Assembly (NCBI GenBank): GCA_002505325.1
Contig: DAUV01000060.1
Coordinates: 1-23,429, forward strand
Direction of reading: 5' to 3'
Length of the DNA stretch: 23,429 nt
From: Euryarchaeota archaeon UBA623
GTDB lineage: Archaea > Thermoplasmatota > Poseidoniia > Poseidoniales > Thalassarchaeaceae
How positions within the stretch are numbered: the first letter of the stretch is position 1; the number at the start of each line of letters is the position of its first letter. Shown in pieces: positions 8,701 to 15,376 of the stretch. The position numbers and the translations under genes are program-made. Below the pieces are notes generated by a model, which saw only the letters and a list, made by a program, of their open reading frames with translations, made no database searches and was not told the origin of the DNA.

Positions 8701-10710
8701 CTGTCCGAATCGGGGCGTCTAATTGATCTGCTAGACGAGACCATAGACAGGTCCGATTTACTTACTGCCTACCCCGATTCCGTCTCTCGTCAAGACGTCG
8801 AGCAGATTGTTGATGTCATCAGAGCACTGGCTGCTGAGGTCGGAGGTGATGCAATGGTCCTAGCGGACAGAATACGTGATCTCAGAGAGCGCAGCTCCGG
8901 TGCCCTTGAGGCCATCACCATCCCACCCGGCGATGCTGTCAGGGTGATGACGATTCACAGCGCTAAAGGACTTGAGGCCAAGGTGGTGGTATTGGCCGAT
9001 GTCTTCTCCAACAGGCAGACCAACATGAGGAACGAGAACCTCAGCCGTCTGATAGTGAGTCCCGAGCTCTTCGCAGGAAATCCCAAGCCGTGGTCTAGCG
9101 AGTCCTCTCCCCACTCTGCGCTGTGGTCCCATGTTCAGGTATTGCATCAGGCTCGCAAGGACGCTGAGGCTCGAAGACTGCTGTATGTAGGTGCCACACG
9201 TGCGGAGGAGAGACTGATTGTGGTGGGCTCGAATAGAGGAACTGAGTGGGCCGAGGGAGAGGGTCTACGGATGCCTTGGTCCTACGACAAGAAGATACCT
9301 CAATTGGGTCAAATGTGGATCGAATCATTGCGCCAAGGCTCGTTGAGGCGAGCGGAAACTGCTTCACCGTGGCTAGATGAGGGTGACGTCAATGACGCTC
9401 CAGCCATCAGAACCAGAGGCCAGCGCACCTTCGATCCCACCAGAATGTTCTCCAACGCCTCTCTAGGTGGCAACTCAACTCTCCCTGGCATGCTTGTAAT
9501 CCACCACCCAGACTGCTTCGAGGATACGGACAATTCGCCTGTACTGACGCCGCTACAACGTATCGAGAGGCTGGATGATGCCGCCAACTCCACGATAGAG
9601 TCTGAGGACCCTGCTCCTCCTAGGCAGGACTCGGCTCCTCGAATCAAAATCACTCCGAACAGACTCCCGGTGTTCCAAGAGTGTCAACGGCGACAGTGGT
9701 TCGAGACCAAGGGTGGCCTGAGTCCGGATCCGATAGTACCCAGTGGACAAGCGCATTTATCGAAGGGGATGCCCGCTAACGTTGATCCTGCGACTCTCGG
9801 TACCGTTTTCCACAGGATACTGGAGATAGGAATCGGCAATCCTGGTCTCGACGGCGAGCCGGCGAGTTCCCCACTTCAAGCATCATGGACGGAACACAGA
9901 GAGAATCTTCTGTCAGATCCAGAGACTCATTCCACGGTGTTCACAGAACTTCTTCCTCCTGACGCTGACCTTCAGCGAACCCGCCTTCTGGTTGAGGGTA
10001 TGGCAGAGCGCATTGGTTCTGGACCCATGGGCAGGATGGTGCAGCGTGAATCGGTGGACGACCACAGACTCGAAGGACTCAGAACGGAGATGCCGTTCCA
10101 TATCTCCATTGATGTCGATACAGGGGACTCATTCAGGCAACGTTGGAGTCCTGAGGGACCCGAGTTGTTGGCGAACACGGATAAGGCCACTATCGAGATG
10201 AACGGAATCATCGATCTCGTGCTGTGCACGACGACTCCAAACGGTGGTTCTGCTATCCGAGCTGTCGATCTAAAGACCGAGGATGCCGGATTAATCGACA
10301 ATGACTCCTCTGAGGGACTCCTCGAAGCCCTCGGCTCGGAGGACTCTGGACCCGCTTGTGAAGCCGAATTCGAGATACTGAACAAGCACCGCATGCAGCT
10401 GGCCCTGTACTATCGTGCGTTACAGAGCATAGAGGACGCGAGAAAAGCGGCTAATCTAGGGTGCAGGACTGTCTTGCCCCCTGCCATACTGGTTGGAGTG
10501 ACTGGCAGGATGGTCGAGTACCCAAAGGAGATGCTCAATCTAGCATCACAGGAGTTGGAAGAACTGCTTGTTAGGACTGCTGGCATGGCTCTGGCTTCAG
10601 ACGCCCCACTGTCAGATTTCGACAGGCTCTCAGCAGAGTCTGCCCACATATGCGAGAACTGCCCATTCCATCGTGGCGCACTACCTATCTGTGGCCCTGC
10701 GGAGCATTAA
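5794..10710 (+). CDS. addA: AddA-like UvrD/Rep-family helicase fused to a RecB-type nuclease
   Basis: This is the motor subunit of a double-strand-break end-processing helicase-nuclease. All superfamily 1A landmarks are present: Q-motif region NTAQRLA at the N-terminus, Walker A AGAGTGKT (K27), TFTNRAADEM (motif Ia), IIDEAQD (D582-D586, Walker B), YVGDVKQSIYAFR (motif III, D625), MTIHSAKGLE (motif V, residues 1052-1061) and YVGATRAEERL (motif VI, R1136). The C-terminal nuclease has GTVFHRIL (H1340), GIIDLVL (D1474), AVDLKTE (D1492, K1494) and MQLALYYRAL (Q1535). Cysteines C1297, C1620, C1623 and C1633 could hold an iron-sulfur cluster, which is not usual in AddA. At 1638 residues it is much longer than typical AddA of around 1200. 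The ATG at 5794 overlaps the addB stop and follows GGAGGCT, so the upstream in-frame extension is not used. Confidence 0.87.
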   Translation: MRLNTAQRLALNLDAHIVIDAGAGTGKTSTIVDRVIEHYLTEDQRATRLLPKPERPSKLQGGMIAAPSAERIDLREWGGLLPGEVVLLTFTNRAADEMRDRLRRSIARLRPGPIGDDGAWRSDPRIRHKGFSEQLLTLLEDAPIGTIDAFLNQLVSPYRGILGDALSRDNVSDTGRILLVESALNTLWRLPSSLSHIGEAVDAGIPAEIAPDVLAARDRIARHYSGRRSAARVLRSLVGSSVFIEEAARRIMDGDTITPELLHQQIMASVDADEVSEHATEVHSIAQRFCDLVRENSASMALAGWPADSRMACLDSLCSEGPPEDAWGQLTWLSHTLVCTLNSSALMKNNPTFFPHSHLPSDSWEAGIEKYSRIPDAHSKARVKDEINDIVTDLKAAWSSDRGRLMLHFTRVAMLLSNANPPASPADWTPPLSPLQIPLPERIDGPASSHYFTLDAEVRNLQDLYLAHRGFQGIIRKLKERDEVHDFDDIQRMAGDLLLANCPSTCRSFYHSSMQDALDSLTDSPWRDDHIDAAFAALERLEANPSRAGEAASSLGAIRADLESRYSLLTTIRRRYRAFIIDEAQDNSPLQWRLLSRLWGARRVDEGEPNAPDTPWQPTVCYVGDVKQSIYAFRQAEVTGFLEFARQLMSVNDHELAGIPELTRKPALRKDSHSRDPRNAHSLTIATATEYMEQGGRDLVAWIPFDATDRDLPAPSGTEVKNRERGLIALQVNYRTSGGLLGAMNEWWEDVFSDRHRLFPNGDFYATPQTLFACPDKRDTPGAIEWICPLSTGGDSNPPTDLTTHLDPFGEGKPDSLERQALLIARRVGSLIDGSPVNVRSADGKWHQVDAEDPVSPSEIMILLPTRPNIRDVVIRHLHDHGIPAQADREGGLLDRPAAHALEGLLQFVARPRSRHHASWVARSVLIGLDDAQLQDYIGGAQRGEDMLSRLVEHCSSDAQRALVERWRQLSESGRLIDLLDETIDRSDLLTAYPDSVSRQDVEQIVDVIRALAAEVGGDAMVLADRIRDLRERSSGALEAITIPPGDAVRVMTIHSAKGLEAKVVVLADVFSNRQTNMRNENLSRLIVSPELFAGNPKPWSSESSPHSALWSHVQVLHQARKDAEARRLLYVGATRAEERLIVVGSNRGTEWAEGEGLRMPWSYDKKIPQLGQMWIESLRQGSLRRAETASPWLDEGDVNDAPAIRTRGQRTFDPTRMFSNASLGGNSTLPGMLVIHHPDCFEDTDNSPVLTPLQRIERLDDAANSTIESEDPAPPRQDSAPRIKITPNRLPVFQECQRRQWFETKGGLSPDPIVPSGQAHLSKGMPANVDPATLGTVFHRILEIGIGNPGLDGEPASSPLQASWTEHRENLLSDPETHSTVFTELLPPDADLQRTRLLVEGMAERIGSGPMGRMVQRESVDDHRLEGLRTEMPFHISIDVDTGDSFRQRWSPEGPELLANTDKATIEMNGIIDLVLCTTTPNGGSAIRAVDLKTEDAGLIDNDSSEGLLEALGSEDSGPACEAEFEILNKHRMQLALYYRALQSIEDARKAANLGCRTVLPPAILVGVTGRMVEYPKEMLNLASQELEELLVRTAGMALASDAPLSDFDRLSAESAHICENCPFHRGALPICGPAEH

Positions 10711-10753
10711 TGCTCAGCGAAGACTCCATGTGCTGAGGGCCTCACACAAGCCC

Positions 10754-12166
10754 ATGGAACCTGATCTTGATGCCCTCGCCCAACGTAGTGACGAGTTGTG
10801 GGAGGAATCGATACTCCCCAGTCTGATGGATTTCGTGGCCATCCCCGCTCTTTCTCCTGGATTCGATCCCAATTGGGCCGAGACTGGGGATCTGGACGCC
10901 ACTGTAGAACTGTTCTGCGGCTGGCTCGACACACAGTCCATCGACGGTATGTCGTACGAGGTCCACCGTATTGGAGAGCGCAGCCCAGTTCTGTTAGTGA
11001 CAATTGAGGGTACGGGTCCCGGAGAGGTCCTGTTTTACTCTCATCTCGACAAGCAGCCGGCCCGCCCGGAGTTATGGTCAGAGGGTCTACACCCATGGAA
11101 GGCGGTTCGACGTGAGCCTTGGCTGTTCGGTCGCGGGGCCCTCGACGATGGGTACGGTGGCTACCTGTGCGTGACCTCGGTCAGGATGCTACAGGAGCAG
11201 GGCGTTGCATATCCTACCTGCCGATTTATCATCGAAACCTGTGAAGAATCTGGCTCGTACGATCTCCCTGAGTACCTTGACGCCCTAACCGACGACCTTG
11301 GCAGCCCCAATCTCATTGTCGTGCTCGACACTGGAGGCGGTGATTACGAGCACATCTGGGTGACCGATGCTCTGCGTGGACTACTGGCCGGAACCCTCTC
11401 TGTACAGGTTTCCCACGAAGGCATACACTCAGGTCACGGAGGAGGTGTAATACCCTCATCATTCAGAATAGCAAGGATACTACTCAACAGGGTTGAGGAC
11501 TCAGATACCGGCGAGGTGCTAATCCCTGGGATGCACGTGCCAATCACCGAGGAGGTCAGAGCACAATCCGATTCCCTAGTCGAACTTCTAGGCGACACGG
11601 TATGGAACGATCTCCCGGTGGTCGAAGGAATGCAGCCTCAGACACCAGGCTCGGCCGAGATGCTCCTGAATATGAACTGGAGACCGTGCATGTCGGTAAT
11701 TGGGGCCGATGGTATGCCTCCAATACAGACGGCTGGAAACGTCCTCAGGACCAACACCGACCTCAAACTCAGTTTCAGGATCCCTCCCGGGGTCGACTCT
11801 GAGGCTGCCATTTCCGAGGTCAAGAGGATCCTCGAGGAGGACCCGCCCTACGGCGCCAAAGTCACATTCACACCCGATGCAGTCTCAGACGGCTTCCGTG
11901 CCCCGCCCCTCTCCTCCAGTGCCAGTCAAGCTCTCTCTGAGGCCGCGAACAGCGTCAGCGGACTACCTCCAATGACTATCTGGCTGGGGGGAACAATCCC
12001 ATTCCTAGCGATGATTCAGGGCAAGTACCCCAACGCCCAGTTCCTGTGCACCGGCACAGGGGGGCCAGGCAACAATGCTCACGGGCCTGACGAGAAACTG
12101 CACATCCCAGCTTCAAAGAGGCTCACTGCGGTACTGTCCGCAACTGTAGCCGCAGTTTCTAGATGA
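10754..12166 (+). CDS. M20-family zinc metallopeptidase (dipeptidase/deacylase)
   Basis: A cytoplasmic two-metal amidohydrolase of the M20 clan that removes amino acids from short peptides or acyl groups from amino acids; the substrate cannot be told from sequence. Length 470 matches the carnosinase-like branch. Visible metal and catalytic residues are LFYSHLDKQP (H97, D99), GRGALDDGYG (D131, bridging metal), ETCEESG (catalytic E164, metal E165), VLDTGG (D192) and NNAHGPDEKL (H443). HSGHGGG (H225) starts the dimerisation or lid domain. The ATG at 10754 is the first start that gives a normal N-terminus (MEPDLDALAQ); an open extension back to 10568 lies inside the AddA-like gene and has no family resemblance. 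The gap to the helicase gene is 43 bases, so it may be read from the same transcript. Confidence 0.9.
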   Translation: MEPDLDALAQRSDELWEESILPSLMDFVAIPALSPGFDPNWAETGDLDATVELFCGWLDTQSIDGMSYEVHRIGERSPVLLVTIEGTGPGEVLFYSHLDKQPARPELWSEGLHPWKAVRREPWLFGRGALDDGYGGYLCVTSVRMLQEQGVAYPTCRFIIETCEESGSYDLPEYLDALTDDLGSPNLIVVLDTGGGDYEHIWVTDALRGLLAGTLSVQVSHEGIHSGHGGGVIPSSFRIARILLNRVEDSDTGEVLIPGMHVPITEEVRAQSDSLVELLGDTVWNDLPVVEGMQPQTPGSAEMLLNMNWRPCMSVIGADGMPPIQTAGNVLRTNTDLKLSFRIPPGVDSEAAISEVKRILEEDPPYGAKVTFTPDAVSDGFRAPPLSSSASQALSEAANSVSGLPPMTIWLGGTIPFLAMIQGKYPNAQFLCTGTGGPGNNAHGPDEKLHIPASKRLTAVLSATVAAVSR

Positions 12167-12247
12167 GCCGGATAACCCCATGCTGCGATGAGATAGATTC
12201 CGCCGAGGTTAAAGCGGATGCACCGGTCGAGCACCTTGAGGGCTCAT

Positions 12248-12889
12248 ATGAGCGAGGAAGAGGGAACCATCACTCCTGAGTTACAGACGCGTCAGCTTGA
12301 GGAGAGGCTGGCTGAGGAGACTGACCGCCTCGAGAAGCTCTACGTGGCTTACAAGAAGGTCGAAGACGAGTTGGCAGAGAAGAACGCCATCATCGAGGTC
12401 CTCGAGAAGGAAGCTATCGACAAGGAGATCGATAAGGAGGGACTAGAATCACTCCTATCCGAGAAGGAAGCGAGAATCCACGAAATCGAGATAGAGGGGG
12501 CCAAGACCGGCAAGAGGGTCGAGCATCTTGAGCCAGAACTCGAGAAGATGGAGGAGCTGTACACTCGCGAGAAGGCTCGCCTCGGCCGTGTCTTCGAGGT
12601 CACCGAGGAACTCGATGAGCGCAACCGGGTAGCCACTGCAGAACTGTCCGCACGTGACGACTGGTACGTCCAGCACATGCAACTCTTTGAGCAACTCAAC
12701 GAGGCCATTGACACCCGCTACACAATGATAGACAGGGCAGTTGAAGCGGCAAGGGACGTGCTGGCCAGTCAAGAGACCTTCAAGGAGCGCATGGAGGAAG
12801 CCCTCGATGCGGTCAAGGAGACCGTCGATGACATAGTCGATGGCGATGACGAAGAGGGGTCGGACGAGCCCGAAGCGGACGAGTCCTGA
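12248..12889 (+). CDS. Acidic coiled-coil protein of unknown function
   Basis: This 213-residue protein is dominated by charged heptads. Residues from about 15 to 135 are rich in Glu, Lys, Leu and Ile with no prolines after the first ten or so residues except one, typical of a long parallel coiled coil. A shorter second helical stretch (about 145-195) follows a WYVQHMQLFEQL segment. The C-terminal 20 residues are almost entirely Asp/Glu/Ser. No signal peptide, membrane span or enzyme motif is present. It could be a structural or SMC-like accessory protein, but that is only a guess from shape. The ATG at 12248 is preferred over 12218 because GAGGGC sits just upstream. Its stop codon directly touches the stop of the opposite-strand gene. 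Confidence 0.75.
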   Translation: MSEEEGTITPELQTRQLEERLAEETDRLEKLYVAYKKVEDELAEKNAIIEVLEKEAIDKEIDKEGLESLLSEKEARIHEIEIEGAKTGKRVEHLEPELEKMEELYTREKARLGRVFEVTEELDERNRVATAELSARDDWYVQHMQLFEQLNEAIDTRYTMIDRAVEAARDVLASQETFKERMEEALDAVKETVDDIVDGDDEEGSDEPEADES

Positions 12890-13780
12890 TTACTTCGGCT
12901 GGTGCATGTAGCAGTACTCAGTACTCCTGTATGTGACTCTTCGACAATTCTTACCATTCCGTTTGTCAATATGCAAGCAATGTGTGTTGGTAGATCTCCC
13001 TTCGACTCTCGCCTCCTCCTTCCTCTCCACACTTTCCACAATCTCTGCTTCGATACTAGCCAACTCCTCTTTGGTCGTCCCTGTGAGGGAAAGGCTCTGT
13101 TTGACAATTTTCATCTCGTCTGCATCGAACCAGAAGGTGCCACAATCCCGGCATCCATCGATTATCATGTTAGGGCCTGTGAATTCGTCATTCTCATCCT
13201 CTGATCGTTTCTTTTTCGACTCGGCAGCCGCTGAAATAGCCGCAACAACAACTACGATGAGTAAAATCCCAATAAGCGCGCCTGGATGGTCCACACCACC
13301 GGGATTAAATCCACCTCCACCTCCCTTGGGCATTTCGTAGACCACTCTAATTTCTAGCATCAGACCCTCGCACCGAGGGCACCTCAGCGAGCATTCTTCA
13401 CCATTCTCAAGAAGTTCATTGAGCATATCTGCTCTCTCTGAAAGTTTAATTTCTAACATCTTGGCGTCTAGCAAGGCGCCCTTGCATTTTCTACAATGGA
13501 AGTACATGCTGTTGTTTGACAGTCGAAGGTGAAGCTGGCCGCAGCCCCGGGGACACTGGAGCTTTTCGATGTCCGCAAGCTGGGTCCTGTGCGCCCGGCA
13601 AAAGAGCAACCCAGTCATGGCCTCCCTAGTGCAGGGTTTCCCTTCTCCAATCATTTGTTTTCCCATACAGACGGTGAAAGAAGGATCCTGAGAACGGTGT
13701 TTTTTACAGAAATCCGACTTGTACATCGTTGGGCGACCACAAACAGATCCATCCTCTTTCGAGCCTTTGCACTTGGCCAT
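12890..13780 (-). CDS. Membrane zinc-ribbon protein with three C-x9/11-C-x10-C-x2-H modules and two TFIIB-type zinc ribbons
   Basis: In order the 296-residue protein has: module 1 (C4, C14, C25, H28); module 2 (C38, C50, C61, H64); a TFIIB-type zinc ribbon (C76, C80, C96, C99, followed by KGALLDAKMLE); a second ribbon whose first knuckle is C134/C137 and second knuckle is C210/C213 with GTFWFDADEM; and module 3 (C268, C279, C290, H293). A hydrophobic helix (about 167-186), preceded by MPKGGGGG, sits between the two knuckles of the second ribbon, so the metal site would have to fold across or beside a membrane segment. The two-knuckle ribbons resemble the zf-TFIIB family (CPxC...CxxCxGxWxD). 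Function unknown; binding of a partner or nucleic acid at the membrane is inference. GTGATTGA precedes the ATG. It is a paralog of the next gene. Confidence 0.8.
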   Translation of the reverse strand: MAKCKGSKEDGSVCGRPTMYKSDFCKKHRSQDPSFTVCMGKQMIGEGKPCTREAMTGLLFCRAHRTQLADIEKLQCPRGCGQLHLRLSNNSMYFHCRKCKGALLDAKMLEIKLSERADMLNELLENGEECSLRCPRCEGLMLEIRVVYEMPKGGGGGFNPGGVDHPGALIGILLIVVVVAAISAAAESKKKRSEDENDEFTGPNMIIDGCRDCGTFWFDADEMKIVKQSLSLTGTTKEELASIEAEIVESVERKEEARVEGRSTNTHCLHIDKRNGKNCRRVTYRSTEYCYMHQPK

Positions 13781-13784
13781 TCAA

Positions 13785-14564
13785 TCACTTCTCCTGATGC
13801 ATATAGCAGTACTGAGTGCCGCGAAAGGTGACCCTGCGGCACTTCTTTTCCGTCAAGTCGTCAATATGTATGCAGTTGGTGTTCTCTGCTCCCCCAACCG
13901 ACAATTGAACACTCTCTCGGGCTACCCGCCTCCGAACATCTCGCCCCATCGACTCGCTGAGAGAGACATTAGACATTTCACCTGAGTCAAACCAGAACAG
14001 TCCGCAGGAGGGGCATCCATCGAGATCCAGATACTCCTTCTTGTTTGGTATCATCGCTTGTATCGTAGCTACGACCAAGGCACCAACCAGGTCACCGCCG
14101 CCGCCCCTGTCGGGCATCACATAGGTGATTGGGATTCGATTCATTCTCTCTTCGCAACTAGGGCAGATCTTTTCTCCGGCCTTGCATCTACTCAGTTCTC
14201 TTTGTATGGTTAATGCCTTCTCTTCCCCGATTTTGTTGATTATTGTCTTGGAGTCGAGCATGCCCCCTCTACATTTTATGCAATAGAAATACGCAGTGGT
14301 TTCCCCAGCAAAAAGGGAGTACCCAAATGCTAAGGCAGCAGCGCACAGAATAGCAAAGCCGAGTTCTGCGTCAATTCCCTGAACCAAAATTATCATACTA
14401 AAAACAAGGCACACAAGGCCAATCACAAAGGTGACTTGCTTTGCTCCTCCACTCACTTTATCATGGCGGTCGTAGGAGAGTTTTCCGCAACCGTTCGGGC
14501 ACCGAAAGACCTCTGCTGAAGCAAATTGGAAGGAGGCTTCGTCTAAGGCCTCATCTATTTCCAT
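13785..14564 (-). CDS. Paralogous membrane zinc-ribbon protein with two inserted hydrophobic segments
   Basis: This 259-residue paralog shares the TFIIB-type ribbons and the C-terminal C-x10-C-x10-C-x2-H module (C231, C242, C253, H256; ending CYMHQEK versus CYMHQPK in its neighbour) but lacks modules 1 and 2. Its first ribbon is split: C22/C26 are separated from C95/C98 by two transmembrane helices (about 43-62 and 68-86). The second ribbon has C134/C137 and C184/C187 with GLFWFDSGEM, and between them MPDRGGGG plus a weakly hydrophobic stretch (159-172). The helices are thus in a different ribbon from the full helix of the paralog. Zinc binding is inferred from the cysteine pairs; function is unknown. 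The ATG at 14564 directly follows the stop of the acyltransferase and has GGTGAT upstream, so translation is coupled. Confidence 0.8.
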   Translation of the reverse strand: MEIDEALDEASFQFASAEVFRCPNGCGKLSYDRHDKVSGGAKQVTFVIGLVCLVFSMIILVQGIDAELGFAILCAAALAFGYSLFAGETTAYFYCIKCRGGMLDSKTIINKIGEEKALTIQRELSRCKAGEKICPSCEERMNRIPITYVMPDRGGGGDLVGALVVATIQAMIPNKKEYLDLDGCPSCGLFWFDSGEMSNVSLSESMGRDVRRRVARESVQLSVGGAENTNCIHIDDLTEKKCRRVTFRGTQYCYMHQEK

Positions 14565-15287
14565 TCAATCACCCGGTTTGTTTCCATCAGCCAGCCTGAT
14601 GCACTTAGCAGGTACCCCGCCCCAGACCTCGCCCGGCGGGATGTTTGTCCACTTCGGGACAACCGCCCTAGAGGCAATCACCGCTCCCTCACCAATCACG
14701 CACCCGGGCTGGACGATGCTTCCCGTACCCAGCAATGCCCCATCGCCGACCTTGACTGGAGACAGTACCAGCTCACCCTTCTCAGTGAGGTGCGCGTTGA
14801 TAGTGGCATGACCACCCATCACCACTTCTTCTCCTAGAGTTACCATTCCAGCATCATTGATGTTGTCCGTGTTGAGTTGGGCCCCTTTTCCTATCTTGGC
14901 CCCCATCAGCCGGTAGTAGGTGTTGCCGAGGAACGAGGGCACCATCACCCACAGGAAGAGCAGGGCGGAGCGATGGAAGATCATCGACCACGCCCATTGG
15001 ATTGTTGTGAATGACTCTAGAGGAACTCTGCCCTCATCGAGCCTGGGCCGCAGAAGCCCACCCAGTAACCCACAGAGCAAGACCATGCAGATGCCCCAGC
15101 AGAGGTAGCCCAGACCGAGTCCAATTCCGGTTCCGACGGCCTCCATTAGCAGACCCTCTCCAACCACGCGGCCCCTAATCCACATCACGATGAGGTAGCC
15201 GGGTGCTGCCGAAATCCCCCAAATCACTGCGATGAACAGCATCACCAGCACAGACAGGACGTTCTGTATCAGATGGAAGCCCCGCAT
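14565..15287 (-). CDS. Membrane-anchored left-handed beta-helix (hexapeptide) acyltransferase-like protein
   Basis: The N-terminal half has about three hydrophobic helices (residues 8-36, 48-78 and 97-118). The C-terminal half (about 128-228) has hexapeptide turns typical of left-handed beta-helix transferases, for example GAKIGKGAQL, VKVGDGALLGTGSIVQPGCVIGEGAVIASRAVV and GGVPAKCIR. H150 and H156 lie where the catalytic histidine of such enzymes is often found. The layout resembles the C-terminal parts of large membrane proteins linked to nonribosomal peptide synthesis, and acetyltransferases acting on sugars. The acyl donor and acceptor cannot be assigned. GGTGAC upstream of the ATG supports this start. 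It is the first gene of the three-gene leftward operon. Confidence 0.75.
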   Translation of the reverse strand: MRGFHLIQNVLSVLVMLFIAVIWGISAAPGYLIVMWIRGRVVGEGLLMEAVGTGIGLGLGYLCWGICMVLLCGLLGGLLRPRLDEGRVPLESFTTIQWAWSMIFHRSALLFLWVMVPSFLGNTYYRLMGAKIGKGAQLNTDNINDAGMVTLGEEVVMGGHATINAHLTEKGELVLSPVKVGDGALLGTGSIVQPGCVIGEGAVIASRAVVPKWTNIPPGEVWGGVPAKCIRLADGNKPGD

Positions 15288-15376
15288 GTCACCACTTCTT
15301 GCAACCCTGTCACCTAACTACGACCCTAAAGCATCGTCTACGGCATCCTCAAGGCGTCGTCGCCAACGGCAGGCCC

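Noticed and set aside
9972..10394. 140-residue minus-strand open frame inside the AddA-like nuclease domain
   Set aside because: Opposite to conserved nuclease motifs on the plus strand; composition dominated by Ser and Pro, as expected for an antisense frame.
5794..10710. Anti-phage defence locus built on the helicase-nuclease pair
   Set aside because: The neighbours are housekeeping genes (threonine aldolase, peptidase, ribosomal proteins) with no other defence gene or mobile element, so a DNA repair role is more economical.
10568..10753. N-terminal extension of the M20 peptidase
   Set aside because: It lies within the 3' end of the AddA-like gene and reads as Trp/Leu/His-rich sequence unlike any M20 N-terminus; the ATG at 10754 is normal.
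12902..13340. Plus-strand open frames opposite the zinc-ribbon protein
   Set aside because: They are antisense to regularly spaced cysteine codons of the minus-strand gene, and the paralog confirms the minus-strand frame.
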